A stretch of DNA of 64,000 nt from the NCBI RefSeq assembly GCF_020075545.1, contig NZ_JAIQZK010000004.1, positions 1 through 64,000 of the forward strand. The letters run 5' to 3'. Below, piece after piece: positions 39,493-48,748 of this stretch; within the stretch, counting starts at the first letter, position 1; every line of letters starts with the position of its first letter. The DNA comes from Nocardioides sp. TRM66260-LWL (lineage in GTDB: Bacteria; Actinomycetota; Actinomycetes; Propionibacteriales; Nocardioidaceae). The position numbers and the translations under genes are program-made. The notes below the pieces were generated by a model. It did no database searches. It was not told the DNA's origin and was given only the letters and a program-made list of their open reading frames with translations.

Positions 39493-40934
39493 GGCGCGGC
39501 CTTGCTGCTGCGACGACGGCCGCGCGGCACCCGCGGGCGGGTGCCGGTGACGGTGTCGAGGAGCTCGTCGAGGGCCTCGGTCAGGCATTGGCCGAGCACG
39601 TCGGCGTCGGGCACGCGCGCGCCGTCGGCGGTGATGCCGTACGCGACGCTGCCGTCGTAGCTGGTGACGCCGATCGCGAGCGCCTGGCCGGGCAGCAGCG
39701 GCGGCACGGGGTAGGTGAGCTCCATCCGGGCGCCGGCGGCGTAGAGCGGCGACTGCGGGCCCGGCACGTTGGTGACCATCAGCTGGAAGCTGCGCCGCGC
39801 CTGCTCCGCGGCCACGCGCGAGCCGATCGCGTGGAACGTCGTGGGCGCGAAGCCCGCGATGCCGGCGAGCCGGTTGGCGGCCACGCCCCGACCGGTCTCC
39901 TTGTGCACCTGGAAGGAGTAGGAGACCTGGTGCAGCCGCACCACCGGGCTCGGCTCGGCGATGGGCAGGTCGACGAAGTGCGCGGCGATCTGGCTGCCGA
40001 GCGACGTGGCCTCCAGCTCGCGGTCGATGACCGACACCGGCACCAGCGCTCGCACCTCGCGGAATCCCCGCAGGGACTCGTCGTGGGTGAGCAGCCAGCC
40101 GCGCAGACCGCCGGCGATGGTGGCCAGGATGACGTCGTTGACGGTGCCGCCGTGCACCTCGCGGATGCGCCGGTACGCGGCGAGCTCGGTGACGACCGAG
40201 ACCACCTTCCGCTGCTGGGAGTGGGCGGTGAGCATCGCGCCGGTGCGCCGCGGACGCCGGCCGGTGAGGCCGGCCGCGGTGCGACGCGCCGTGCGGCGCC
40301 ACTGGTCGGCCGTGCGCATCACGGCGTCGGACGTGGTGTGCACGGTGTCGGAGAGGAGATCGGGCGAGGTCAGGGTGCCGACGACGGCGTCGGCCACCAG
40401 GCCCGCGCCGGACGGCGGGCGCTGGGGCTGCCACTCGTCGGCGCCGAGCACCTTCGGCGTCGGGCTCGCGTCGAGCAGCACCTGGCCGAGGTCGACGGTG
40501 TCGACGCCGTCGACGAGCACCTGGTGCGCCTTCGACAGCAGCGCCAGGCGTCCGCCGGCGAGCCCCTCGACGAGGTACATCTCCCACAGCGGCTTGGTGC
40601 GGTCGAGCGGGCGGGACACGATTCTCGACACCAGCTCGCGCAGCTGGTCGGGCGTGCCCGGCCGCGGCAGCGCGGAGCGCCGCACGTGGAAGCCGAGGTC
40701 GAAGTCGGGGTCGTCGACCCAGACCGGGTTGGCCAGGCGCCCCGGCACCTGCAGCAGCCGCTGGCGGTAGCGCGGCACGAAGGCGATGCGGTCGGCGATC
40801 AGCTCGAGCAGACGCTCGTGGTCGAAGCCGGAGTCGCCGGGGTCGAAGATCTCGACGGTCGCGTTGTGCTTGGGCGTGGCCGGCGACTCCTCGGCCAGCA
40901 GCGCGACCTCGCGCGCTCGCAGTCGGTGCACCAC
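39489..40934 (-). CDS. WS/DGAT-family O-acyltransferase with altered HHxxxDG motif
   Basis: A 481-residue member of the wax ester synthase/diacylglycerol acyltransferase family: NATVEIFDPGDSGFDHERLL, SRPLDRTKPLWEMYLVEGLA, VPVSVIDRELEATSLGSQI and MVTNVPGPQSPLYAAGARM are family landmarks. The usual HHxxxDG active motif reads HQVLVDG, with Gln in place of the second, catalytic-type His. It may acylate differently or have lost activity; this subgroup also occurs in other actinobacteria, as I recall. GTG 40934 (or 40931) follows GGGAGGGAGGG. It is co-translated with the DUF6912-like gene. Confidence 0.88.
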   Translation of the reverse strand: MVHRLRAREVALLAEESPATPKHNATVEIFDPGDSGFDHERLLELIADRIAFVPRYRQRLLQVPGRLANPVWVDDPDFDLGFHVRRSALPRPGTPDQLRELVSRIVSRPLDRTKPLWEMYLVEGLAGGRLALLSKAHQVLVDGVDTVDLGQVLLDASPTPKVLGADEWQPQRPPSGAGLVADAVVGTLTSPDLLSDTVHTTSDAVMRTADQWRRTARRTAAGLTGRRPRRTGAMLTAHSQQRKVVSVVTELAAYRRIREVHGGTVNDVILATIAGGLRGWLLTHDESLRGFREVRALVPVSVIDRELEATSLGSQIAAHFVDLPIAEPSPVVRLHQVSYSFQVHKETGRGVAANRLAGIAGFAPTTFHAIGSRVAAEQARRSFQLMVTNVPGPQSPLYAAGARMELTYPVPPLLPGQALAIGVTSYDGSVAYGITADGARVPDADVLGQCLTEALDELLDTVTGTRPRVPRGRRRSSKAAP

Positions 40935-41024
40935 CGCGCCCTCCCTCCCTGGCCCATCCACTCGCGTGCGATTCTGTCAGAGGCCGCCGCGGCGGCCCCG
41001 CCCGTCCCACCGCGAAGGATCTCC

Positions 41025-41462
41025 ATGCGCCTGGCCGCCACCGCACTCGCCTTGACCGCCGCCCTCGCCCTCGCCGGCTGCGGCGGCAGGGCCGACGCCC
41101 CCAGCACGACCCCCGCCGCGCCCACCACGGCCGGCGGGACGCCCTCGGGAAGCCCCTCGGGCTCGGCCTCCGCCGACGCCTCGCCGTCGACGCCCGCCGG
41201 CACGACGATCGACGTCACCGTCACCGGCTCGGACGTCCAGCCCAACGGCGAGCGGGTGAAGGTGCCCGTCGGCCAGCCGGTGACGCTGCGGGTCACCGCC
41301 GACGCGCCGGGCGAGGTGCACGTGCACTCCACGCCGGAGCAGGAGTTCGAGTACCAGAAGGGCGTCACCGAGCTGACCCTGACGAACCTCGACCAGCCGG
41401 GCATCGTCGAGGTCGAGTCGCACACCCTCGACAAGCTGATCCTGCAGCTCCAGGTCTCGTGA
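41025..41462 (+). CDS. Cupredoxin-like lipoprotein
   Basis: A 145-residue lipoprotein: signal and lipobox (MRLAATALALTAALALAGC, with Cys at about 19), a Ser/Thr/Pro/Gly linker of about 40 residues, then a small beta domain (TIDVTVTGSDVQPNGERVKV, TADAPGEVHVHSTPEQEFEY). The fold is cupredoxin-like and His residues in VHVHS could bind copper, but the complete Cys/His/Met blue-copper set is not visible. It overlaps the next gene as GTGA, a pairing I recall from other actinobacteria. Confidence 0.82.
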   Translation: MRLAATALALTAALALAGCGGRADAPSTTPAAPTTAGGTPSGSPSGSASADASPSTPAGTTIDVTVTGSDVQPNGERVKVPVGQPVTLRVTADAPGEVHVHSTPEQEFEYQKGVTELTLTNLDQPGIVEVESHTLDKLILQLQVS

Positions 41463-42886
41463 TCGGACTCGTCGTCGCCGCGTCCGACGTGACGCGCGAC
41501 GTCACCTCCGCGCACAGCATCGGCGGCGCCAAGGACCTCCCGATCCCCGCCGGTCTCGCGATCGCCGGGGCCGTCGCCGCCCTGGCGGTGTCCTTCGTCG
41601 TCCTGGCGATCGCCTGGCGCACGCCGCGGTTCGAGCCCGGCACGGACGGCCGGGCGCTCCCGTGGCTGACCGCCCTCGTCGACTCCACCGCGTTCCGCCT
41701 CGGCGCCCGCGTCGTGGGGCTGCTGGTCGTGGGCTGGGCCGTGTTCGCGGCCGTCTTCGGCCAGGACGTGCTCAACAACCCGTTCTTCGGCATGTTCTAC
41801 GTCTGGCTGTGGGTCGGCCTGGTGCCCGCCAGCCTCCTGCTCGGGCCGGTGTGGAAGGCGATCAGCCCGGCGCGCTCGGTGCACTGGCTGGTCTCGCGCG
41901 CCACGGGCGGCGACCCGGGTCGCGGCCTCTACGAGTACCCCGAGCGGCTCGGACTGTGGCCCGCGGCCCTCGGCCTCTACGCCTTCGTCTGGCTCGAGCT
42001 GGTCTACCCGTACTCCACCGAGCTCGGGCCGGTGCGGCTGTGGGTGGCGGTCTACGCGGCGGTCATGCTGCTCGGCGGAGCGCTCTTCGGCGAGGTGTTC
42101 TTCGAGCGGGCCGACCCCTTCGAGGTCTACTCCTCCATGGTCGCCCGGCTGTCGGTCTTCGGCCGCCGCTCCGCCGAGGTCACCGGCACCGCTGCGCGGG
42201 GCGGACGTCCGCGACCGCCCGCCGACGCCGGCCAGATCGTGGTGCTCAGCCCGCTGAGCAACCTCTCGTCCCTGCCCGCCCGGCCCGGGCTGATCGCCGT
42301 GGTGTCGGTGCTCTTCGGCAGCACGGCCTTCGACTCCTTCCGCGACTCCACCCACTGGGTGCGGTTCATCCAGGACACCCCGGTGATCCGTGATCGCGTG
42401 TGGGCCAACCAGCTGGCCAACAACGCCGGGCTGCTGGCCTTCGTGCTGCTGGTCGCGCTGGTGCTCGTGGTCGGCACGGCGTCGACCGGGGTCGAGGCCG
42501 GCACCCGACGACGCGGGCTGCCGGTGCAGTTCGCGCACTCGGTCGTGCCGATCATCGTCGGCTACGTGGTGGCCCACTACCTCTCGTACTTCGTCGAGGT
42601 CGGCCAGGACACCGTGATCAAGGCCAGCGACCCGCTGACGAACGGCTCGAACCTGCTCGGCACCGGCGACCTGACGGTCAGCTACTGGCTCTCCTACCAC
42701 CCGACGTTCCTGGCCAACACCAAGGTGCTGGCGGTGGTGATCGGCCACGTGCTGGGCGTCGTGGCGGCGCACGACCGCGCGATCCGGCTGCTCCCGGCCC
42801 GCCACCACGTCACCGGGCAGCTGCCGCTGCTGGTCGCGATGGTGGGCTTCACCGCCGGCGGCCTCTACCTGCTGTTCTCCGCCTGA
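41459..42886 (+). CDS. Polytopic membrane protein, often labelled fenitrothion hydrolase
   Basis: A 475-residue protein with about ten membrane segments, starting at GTG 41459. Landmarks: AFRLGARVVGLLVVGWAVFA, PFFGMFYVWLWVGLVPASLL, NPFF-type loops and FAHSVVPIIVGYVVAHYLSY. Homologues in actinobacterial genomes carry the name fenitrothion hydrolase, as I recall, but its real function is unproven and no hydrolase motif is evident. It is translationally coupled to the cupredoxin-like lipoprotein. Its last 38 bases overlap the convergent CpaE-like gene. Confidence 0.78.
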   Translation: MIGLVVAASDVTRDVTSAHSIGGAKDLPIPAGLAIAGAVAALAVSFVVLAIAWRTPRFEPGTDGRALPWLTALVDSTAFRLGARVVGLLVVGWAVFAAVFGQDVLNNPFFGMFYVWLWVGLVPASLLLGPVWKAISPARSVHWLVSRATGGDPGRGLYEYPERLGLWPAALGLYAFVWLELVYPYSTELGPVRLWVAVYAAVMLLGGALFGEVFFERADPFEVYSSMVARLSVFGRRSAEVTGTAARGGRPRPPADAGQIVVLSPLSNLSSLPARPGLIAVVSVLFGSTAFDSFRDSTHWVRFIQDTPVIRDRVWANQLANNAGLLAFVLLVALVLVVGTASTGVEAGTRRRGLPVQFAHSVVPIIVGYVVAHYLSYFVEVGQDTVIKASDPLTNGSNLLGTGDLTVSYWLSYHPTFLANTKVLAVVIGHVLGVVAAHDRAIRLLPARHHVTGQLPLLVAMVGFTAGGLYLLFSA

Positions 42887-44174
42887 GCCGACCCCCGGAC
42901 GCCGGCGGCTCCGGCGCGCCGACGAGGTGGGCGGCGAGCGTGCGCACGGCCCGGGCGGCCGGACCGTCGGCGTCGACGATCGCCGCGCCGGCGGCCTGGG
43001 CCCGGTCGACGCCGGTGGGATCGTCGGGGACGATGCGGATCGCGAGCGCCTCCCCCGCACCCGCCAGCACCCCGCGCAGGGTGGCGACGATCTCGCGCTC
43101 GGACCAGGCCAGGCTCCCGCGCATCCGGTTGAGCACGGCGACCTCCGGTCGCACGCCGATCTCCCGCAGCTCCGCGACCCCGCGGGCGAGCCGGGCCAGG
43201 CCGACCGGATCGGGGGTGCCCACCGCGACGACCGCGTCGGCTGCGTCGAGCGCCTCGAGGGTCAGCTGCTGGCGCGGCGGCCGTCCGGCGAGCTCCGCGG
43301 TGGGATCGTCCTCGAGGCTCGCGCCGACGTCGACCACGACGTCGGCCTCCGCGGCGAGGGCGGCGAGGAGCCGCTCGAGGACGCCCACGCGCACCTCCGC
43401 CCACCGGTCGGCCCGCGGCAGCCCGGTGACCACGCCCCAGCCCGCCCCGACGCCGCGCACGAGCGAGCCGGCCTCGGCCTCGAGGCGTCCGGCGGCGTCG
43501 AGCCGGGCCGCCGCGAGCAGGCCCGAGACCTCCTCCACGACGCCCAGCTGCAGGGCCACCGTGCCGCCCTGCGGATCGGCGTCGACGAGCACGCAGCGGC
43601 GTCCGGACGCGGCGAGCGAGGCGGCCAGGCCGACGGCCAGCGTGGTCCGCCCCGGGGCGCCCGCCGGCCCCCACACGACGTGGACGCGGCGGTCCGGTCC
43701 GCCCGGCACGAGGGGCCCGGAGGTCTCGTCCGGGACGGCGAGGGTCGAGGACCCGGACGGCGCGGACGTCGGCGGCGTCGCGGGCGGGGGCGCCGAGGAC
43801 GTCCCCCGCCCCTCGGCGGCCATCGCCTCGACCAGCGCCTCGACGTCGGTCTGCGGCAGCACCCGGCGGGCGCCCACCCGGTCGGCGTGCGCCTGCGCAC
43901 GCTCGGCGGCGGGATCGTCGGGGCCGGGTCCGACGACCACGGGCGCGACCCGCAGCGCCCGGAGCCGATCGAGCGCGGCGGCGTCCAGCCCGACGGCGTC
44001 CAGGCCCACCACCGCGACCGCCGCCTGCCCCGTCGTGGCGCTGGCCAGGAGGTCCTCGACGTCGACGCAGCGCTTGAGCACCACGACGTCGCGACGACCG
44101 GAGAGCGCCGCCAGCAGCGGCGCCTCCCAGCCGGCGCCGGCCGCGGCGACCAGCGCGACGACGGGCCCGCTCAT
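42849..44174 (-). CDS. CpaE/MinD-like ATPase
   Basis: A 441-residue protein. Residues about 1-110 are a degenerate receiver-like domain. Residues 160-420 are a MinD/ParA ATPase with a deviant Walker A (GPAGAPGRTTLAVGLA), VLVDADPQGGT (A' motif) and VVVDVGASLED. A Pro/Ser linker joins them. CpaE proteins localise pilus assembly in tad/Flp systems. It lies 24 bases after the CpaB-like gene, but no CpaF, TadB, TadC or pilin gene is in the window. Confidence 0.82.
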   Translation of the reverse strand: MSGPVVALVAAAGAGWEAPLLAALSGRRDVVVLKRCVDVEDLLASATTGQAAVAVVGLDAVGLDAAALDRLRALRVAPVVVGPGPDDPAAERAQAHADRVGARRVLPQTDVEALVEAMAAEGRGTSSAPPPATPPTSAPSGSSTLAVPDETSGPLVPGGPDRRVHVVWGPAGAPGRTTLAVGLAASLAASGRRCVLVDADPQGGTVALQLGVVEEVSGLLAAARLDAAGRLEAEAGSLVRGVGAGWGVVTGLPRADRWAEVRVGVLERLLAALAAEADVVVDVGASLEDDPTAELAGRPPRQQLTLEALDAADAVVAVGTPDPVGLARLARGVAELREIGVRPEVAVLNRMRGSLAWSEREIVATLRGVLAGAGEALAIRIVPDDPTGVDRAQAAGAAIVDADGPAARAVRTLAAHLVGAPEPPASGGRLRRRTAGRGRRR

Positions 44175-44198
44175 CGGGGCGACCCCGGCCGCCGGCGC

Positions 44199-44891
44199 TC
44201 AGCCACGGCGGACCACCGTGACCTGCGGGCTGGTGACCGCTCCCAGCGCGCGGAAGAAGCGGGCGGCGTCCGCCTCCGGCACCGCCAGCACCAGCCGCCG
44301 CCGACCGCTCACCGCGAAGCTCTCCTCGGAGGTGCGGGCGTCGACCACCGTGACCCCCGACAGCACCGGCGCGCCCCCGCCCGCGCCGCCCGAGCCGCCC
44401 GCGCCGCCCGTGCCGCCCGCGCCGAGCAGGTAGACGTCGACGACCGCCCCCTGCTGCACGGAGTCGGGCACCTGCTCGGGCTCGACGGCGATCGGCACCT
44501 CGACGGTGCCGGTGACCGTGCCGAGCGCAGCGCGCGGCACCAGCTCGCCGGCGCCGACCGGACGCAGGACGCCGGCGCCGCTCGGCAGCGGCTCGTCGGC
44601 GGGCAGGTACCGCCCGAGATCGGCCGCGGAGTCGAGGCGCACGCGGGTGCGGACCAGGTCGTCGGCCCGCAGCGGCGCCCCCGCGCCGAGATCGGCCCGG
44701 GCCGCCCACACCGGGACGGTGTCGTCGGCCGCCGCCACGACCCGCGCGCCCAGCAGCACCGAGCCGGCCACCAGGGCCAGGCCCACCCAGAGCCGGGGAT
44801 CGCGCCATCCCGGGGGCCGGGTGCGCCCGGCGGGCGGGGTGTGCGGCGTGGGCGGCGCGGTGCGCGACGACAGGGAGGTCCCGAGGTCCAT
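44199..44891 (-). CDS. CpaB/SAF-domain protein
   Basis: A 230-residue protein with an N-terminal membrane segment (LWVGLALVAGSVLLGARVVA) after a Pro-rich cytoplasmic tail, then a SAF domain (VPVWAARADLGAGAPLRADD, LVRTRV; ELVPRAALG). A RcpC/CpaB-like part follows, with a Gly-rich GGTGGAGGSGGAGGG loop and TVVRRG end. CpaB proteins belong to Flp pilus assembly. It is co-oriented with the CpaE-like gene and divergent from the small HTH gene. Confidence 0.82.
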   Translation of the reverse strand: MDLGTSLSSRTAPPTPHTPPAGRTRPPGWRDPRLWVGLALVAGSVLLGARVVAAADDTVPVWAARADLGAGAPLRADDLVRTRVRLDSAADLGRYLPADEPLPSGAGVLRPVGAGELVPRAALGTVTGTVEVPIAVEPEQVPDSVQQGAVVDVYLLGAGGTGGAGGSGGAGGGAPVLSGVTVVDARTSEESFAVSGRRRLVLAVPEADAARFFRALGAVTSPQVTVVRRG

Positions 44892-44991
44892 GCAGTCCGT
44901 CTTCCGGATGCGGACGGGCCGCAAACCGCTCATCCACAGGCGCGCGGGGCGGGCCGACGGGCGCCGGCACGCGGGTGCGAGACTGGGACCC

Positions 44992-45234
44992 ATGGTCGCC
45001 TCGCCACGCTTCCTGACCCTCGCCGACGTCGCCGAGGTCCTCAACACCTCCAGTGCGCAGGTCTACGCGCTGGTGCGGCGCGGCGAGCTGCCGGCGATCA
45101 AGATCGGCGGACGCGGCCAGTGGCGCGTCGAGGGCGAGCGGCTCGAGGAGTACATCGCCCGCATGTACGACGAGACGCGCACGTTCGTCACCGAGCACCC
45201 CTACGCCGAGAGCGACCTCGAGCAGCACACCTGA
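44992..45234 (+). CDS. Small HTH_17 / BldC-like DNA-binding protein
   Basis: An 80-residue MerR-like protein: SPRFLTLADVAEVLNTSSAQ, VYALVRRGELPAIKIGGRGQ, WRVEGERLEEYIARMY. This is the helix-turn-helix plus wing of excisionase/BldC-type regulators. Such genes are common as stand-alone conserved genes in actinobacteria, so it need not be mobile. ATG 44992 is the only sensible start. It is divergent from the CpaB-like gene and may regulate it. Confidence 0.85.
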   Translation: MVASPRFLTLADVAEVLNTSSAQVYALVRRGELPAIKIGGRGQWRVEGERLEEYIARMYDETRTFVTEHPYAESDLEQHT

Positions 45235-45274
45235 TCCGGCACCGCCGCTGACGCCGCCGGGCCGCGGGCGGGGC

Positions 45275-46777
45275 TCAGCCGATCTGGCCGTCGAGCCGCA
45301 CCGGCAGCGTGCGCTGCTCGCCGTCACGCACCACGGTCAGGCCGATGGTCTCCCCCGGCTGGTGCGTGCGGATCGCGACGATCAGCCCGATGCCGTCGGT
45401 CACGCGCGTGCCGTCGACCGCGGTGACGAGGTCGTCGACCCGGATGTCGGCGTCGGCCGCCGGGCCGCCCGGGGTGATCTCCTGGATCACCGCCCCGGGA
45501 CGCTCCGAGCCGGTGTCGCCGCCCGTGCGCACCTGCGCGCCGATGACGGGGTACTGCGCCTTGCCGGTGCGCAGGATCTGGTCGGTGGTGACCACCACCT
45601 GCTCGATCGGGATCGCGAACCCGACGCCGATGCTGCCCGACTCCGTGCCGGCGCCGCCGCCGGTCGTCGCGATCGCCGAGTTCACGCCGACGACCTGCCC
45701 GCGCAGGTCGACCAGCGGCCCCCCGGAGTTGCCCGGGTTGATCGCGGCGTCGGTCTGGACGGCGTTGATGTAGGACGACTGGTCGGCCGACCGACCGGTC
45801 GTCACGGGGCGGTCGAGGGCGCTGACGATGCCGGCGGTCACCGTCGAGCCCAGCCCGAGCGGCGACCCGAAGGCGACGACGGTCTCGCCGACCCGCAGCC
45901 GCCGCGATGCGCCGAGCCGCGCCGGACGCACGCCGTCGAGCCCCTCGACCGCGAGGACGGCCAGGTCGTAGACCGGGCTGCGGCCCACCACCCGGGCCCG
46001 GTGGCGATCGCCGGCCTGGTCGACCACCGTGATCGGCCCGTCGTCCTCGGCGGCGGAGGCGACGACGTGGTTGTTGGTGATGACGTGGCCCTGGCGGTCG
46101 AGCACGAACCCGGAGCCGGTCGCGCCCTCGGCGTCGCCCTCGTACTCCGCGACGATCTGGACGGTGGAGGGCAGCAGCGTCCGCGCGACGCTGGCGACCG
46201 ACCCGTCCGGCACGGTGGCCGGCGCGGCGTCGCCGAGGTCGACGGCGGAGAGACCGCCCGGCACGAGCAGGTCGTTCGCGGTGGAGCGCTGGTAGAGGGC
46301 CGAGCCGGCCAGCCCGCCGACCAGGCCCAGGACGAGCGCGAGCAGGCTGATCAGCGGCCACGCCCAGGCGCGCGGCGCCCGCCGGTCACGGGGCCCACCG
46401 GGCCCGCCGGGCTCACCGAGATCACCGGGCTCCCTGCGCGCCCGGCCGGGCTCGGGTCGGTAGCCCGCCTGCTGCGCGCCGGGGTACGAGAGCGGCACCG
46501 TCGCCGGGGCGGGCTGCCACGACGTCGGGGCGCCGCCCGTCCGGTCGTGCCCCGGGTCGTATCCGGCGCCGTACGCCGGGTCGTACGCCTGGCCGTAGGC
46601 GGGGTCCGGTCCGTAGGACGGGGTGGCCGGAGAGGTCGGCGTCTCGCTGCCATACGCATAGGGGTACGGGGGCGGCGGGTCGAGAGGCGGGTCGAACGGC
46701 CGGTCCACGGGCAGGGAGGGGTCGGACGCCTCGGGCACGTCCGGCGACGAGGGCTGCTCGGGATCCTGCGGGCTCAC
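45275..46777 (-). CDS. htrA: HtrA/DegP-type serine protease with PDZ domain
   Basis: A 500-residue protein: Pro/Tyr-rich cytoplasmic region (about 1-140, with YAYGSETP and AYDPAYGAGYDPG repeats), one membrane helix (AWPLISLLALVLGLVGGLAG), a trypsin-like domain with His in GHVITNNHVVA, Asp in YDLAVLAVEG and Ser in AINPGNSGGPL, and a C-terminal PDZ domain (about 405-495). It degrades or refolds damaged envelope proteins. It lies 57 bases after the anti-sigma gene, as in the mycobacterial sigE-rseA-htrA cluster. Confidence 0.93.
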   Translation of the reverse strand: MSPQDPEQPSSPDVPEASDPSLPVDRPFDPPLDPPPPYPYAYGSETPTSPATPSYGPDPAYGQAYDPAYGAGYDPGHDRTGGAPTSWQPAPATVPLSYPGAQQAGYRPEPGRARREPGDLGEPGGPGGPRDRRAPRAWAWPLISLLALVLGLVGGLAGSALYQRSTANDLLVPGGLSAVDLGDAAPATVPDGSVASVARTLLPSTVQIVAEYEGDAEGATGSGFVLDRQGHVITNNHVVASAAEDDGPITVVDQAGDRHRARVVGRSPVYDLAVLAVEGLDGVRPARLGASRRLRVGETVVAFGSPLGLGSTVTAGIVSALDRPVTTGRSADQSSYINAVQTDAAINPGNSGGPLVDLRGQVVGVNSAIATTGGGAGTESGSIGVGFAIPIEQVVVTTDQILRTGKAQYPVIGAQVRTGGDTGSERPGAVIQEITPGGPAADADIRVDDLVTAVDGTRVTDGIGLIVAIRTHQPGETIGLTVVRDGEQRTLPVRLDGQIG

Positions 46778-46834
46778 CGCACCATCATGCCGGGCGGGGC
46801 GTCACCGCCCACGCCCGCGCGGGGGACGGGACGC

Positions 46835-47317
46835 TCAGCGCACCAGACGGCGCACCGGCACGAGATCGCCCGTGCCGGGCACCCGCACCGACACCGTCGG
46901 GGCCGACGGGGGCGTCGGCGCCGGACGCTCGGCGCTGGCGCCGAAGGTCAGCACGCCCATCACCGCGGCCCCGGCCGCACCGCCGCCCAGGGCGGCGAGC
47001 GCCAGCGCCCCGCGACGCGGCCGGTCGTCCGGACGCCGTGCCGCCGCCGGGGAGCCCGCCAGCGGCGAGCCCGTGGACGGGGGCCAGGGCGAGCCGAGCG
47101 GATCGTGCTTGAGCAGCCCCTTCAACGCGTCGGGGGCGGCGCCGACCGCGCCGGGCGCGCCCAGCCCCGAGAGCCGGGTCTTGATCCAGCCCTCGCGCTC
47201 GACCAGGTCGCGGCACGGGTGACAGGCGTGGACGTGCTCCCATGCGCGCTCGGCCTCCTGCTGCGGCATCTGGCCGTCGAGGAGGGCGCTGACCCGCGCG
47301 CCGAGGTGGCCGATCAC
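46835..47317 (-). CDS. rseA: RseA-like zinc anti-sigma factor
   Basis: A 160-residue protein starting at GTG 47317 in GTGA overlap with sigE. It has the ZAS motif HVHACHPC (His-x3-Cys-x2-Cys) at about residues 29-36, followed by [14 protein letters not shown], and a membrane segment near residues 103-123 ([20 protein letters not shown]). It should bind and silence the SigE product. Coupled translation keeps the two in balance. Confidence 0.9.
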   Translation of the reverse strand: MIGHLGARVSALLDGQMPQQEAERAWEHVHACHPCRDLVEREGWIKTRLSGLGAPGAVGAAPDALKGLLKHDPLGSPWPPSTGSPLAGSPAAARRPDDRPRRGALALAALGGGAAGAAVMGVLTFGASAERPAPTPPSAPTVSVRVPGTGDLVPVRRLVR

Positions 47318-47898
47318 CGGCTTCCCGCCAGCGTGCCGGACGCCGGACCGGAGAAGCGGGTGCGTCCGTCGCCCGGGGCGCGGTGGGCCAGGGCGGAGCG
47401 CAGCATCGCGCGGCCACGGTGGATGCGCGAGCGGACCGTGCCGATCTTGGCGTCGAGGATCGTGGCGATCTCCTCGTAGGAGAGCCCCTCGACGTCGCAC
47501 AGCACCACGGCGGCGCGGAAGTCGGGCGGCAGGGTCGCCAGGGCGCGCTCGACGTCGTCGTCGAAGCGCTGGTCGTGGTAGGCCGCCTCGGGCGCGGCCT
47601 GCGGGCTGGTCAGCCGCGCCGCGCGCTCGTCGGAGAGGGCGTCGAAGCGGATGCGCTGCCGACGGCGGGCCTGGTCGAGGAAGAGGTTGGTGGTGATGCG
47701 GTGCAGCCAGCCCTCGAAGGTGCCCGGGGTGTAGGTGTCGAGGGAGCGGAAGACCCGGACGAAGACCTCCTGCGTGAGGTCCTCGGCGTCGGGCCGGTTG
47801 CCGGTGAGGCGGTAGGCGAGCCGGTAGACGCGGTCGGTGTGGCGCTCGACGATCTCGTCCCACGTGGGGACGCCCGCCTGGGGGGCCTGCTCGCTCAT
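47314..47898 (-). CDS. sigE: ECF RNA polymerase sigma factor, SigE type
   Basis: A 194-residue ECF sigma factor. Region 2 is [38 protein letters not shown] and [20 protein letters not shown]; region 4 is [43 protein letters not shown] 47898 has AGAGG upstream. The neighbours (O-methyltransferase divergent, anti-sigma and HtrA downstream) copy the order around M. tuberculosis sigE. A candidate SigE-type promoter lies about 110 bases upstream, suggesting autoregulation. Confidence 0.94.
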   Translation of the reverse strand: MSEQAPQAGVPTWDEIVERHTDRVYRLAYRLTGNRPDAEDLTQEVFVRVFRSLDTYTPGTFEGWLHRITTNLFLDQARRRQRIRFDALSDERAARLTSPQAAPEAAYHDQRFDDDVERALATLPPDFRAAVVLCDVEGLSYEEIATILDAKIGTVRSRIHRGRAMLRSALAHRAPGDGRTRFSGPASGTLAGSR

Positions 47899-48008
47899 CG
47901 CACCTCTTCGGGTCCTCATCGGACTGCTCCGCCGATCATCTGCCCTCCCGGACGCTAGCGGCCACCCCTGAGGGGAGCCTGTGAGCGAGGCGCTCTCGCA
48001 CCCCGTCG

Positions 48009-48034
48009 AACGGTCCGCGGCCCGGCGGGGTTCC
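48009..48034 (-). promoter_or_regulatory. Candidate ECF (SigE-type) promoter upstream of sigE
   Basis: On the minus strand GGAAC (48034-48030) is separated by 17 bases from CGTT (48012-48009), close to the GGRMC-N18-19-SGTT pattern known for mycobacterial SigE. It points at sigE. It overlaps the divergent leaderless promoter of the O-methyltransferase (TAGGTT, six bases before ATG 48052). Confidence 0.6.
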
Positions 48035-48051
48035 CGCGATAGGTTGCGCCC

Positions 48052-48711
48052 ATGACGAGCGCCCCGCTGCCTCCCGTGTCCCCCGCGAGCTGGACCTACG
48101 CGGAGACGTTCGTCGGCGAGGACGCCGTGCTGGCCGCCGCCCGCGAGCGGGCCGAGGAGGTCGGCGTCGTCCCGGTCGGCAGCGGCGCCGGCGCGGTGCT
48201 GCGGTTCCTGGCCTCGACCCTCGACGCGCGCTCGGTCGTGGAGGTCGGCACCGGCACCGGCGTCTCCGGGCTGTGGCTGCTGCGCGGCATGCGCGCCGAC
48301 GGCACGCTCACCACCGTCGACATCGAGGCCGAGCACCAGCGCCTGGCCCGCCAGACCTTCACCGAGGCCGGCATCGCGCCGCAGCGGGTCCGCACCATCT
48401 CGGGCGCGGCGCTCGACGTGCTGCCGCGGCTCACCGACGAGCACTACGACCTCGTGTTCTGCGACGGCGAGAAGACCGAGTACGCCGCCTACCTCGACGA
48501 GGCCCTGCGGCTGCTGCGACCCGGCGGCGTCGTCGTGTTCGACAACGCGCTGTGGCACGACCGCGTCGCCGATCCCGCCCGGCGCGACGAGGAGACCGTC
48601 GCGGTGCGCGAGCTCGGACGCGCGGTGGCAGCGCACGAGTCGCTCGTGCCGGTGCTGCTGCCGGTGGGCGACGGCCTGCTGTGCGCGCGCCGGCTGCCCG
48701 AGGCCGGCTGA
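48052..48711 (+). CDS. SAM-dependent O-methyltransferase
   Basis: A 219-residue class I methyltransferase of the catechol-O-methyltransferase-like group: [20 protein letters not shown] (SAM loop), [40 protein letters not shown] (metal-binding Asp) and [20 protein letters not shown] (second metal site). A leaderless promoter TAGGTT-N6-ATG precedes it. The divergent position to sigE is conserved with the mycobacterial Rv1220c. Substrate unknown. Confidence 0.9.
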   Translation: MTSAPLPPVSPASWTYAETFVGEDAVLAAARERAEEVGVVPVGSGAGAVLRFLASTLDARSVVEVGTGTGVSGLWLLRGMRADGTLTTVDIEAEHQRLARQTFTEAGIAPQRVRTISGAALDVLPRLTDEHYDLVFCDGEKTEYAAYLDEALRLLRPGGVVVFDNALWHDRVADPARRDEETVAVRELGRAVAAHESLVPVLLPVGDGLLCARRLPEAG

Positions 48712-48748
48712 GCAGGCTCCGGCCGGCCCTGAACCGGCGCCGCGCCGG

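Noticed and set aside
44992..45234. Second mobile-element excisionase
   Set aside because: The HTH_17 protein lies among chromosomal genes with no integrase nearby, and such single genes are common in actinobacterial chromosomes.
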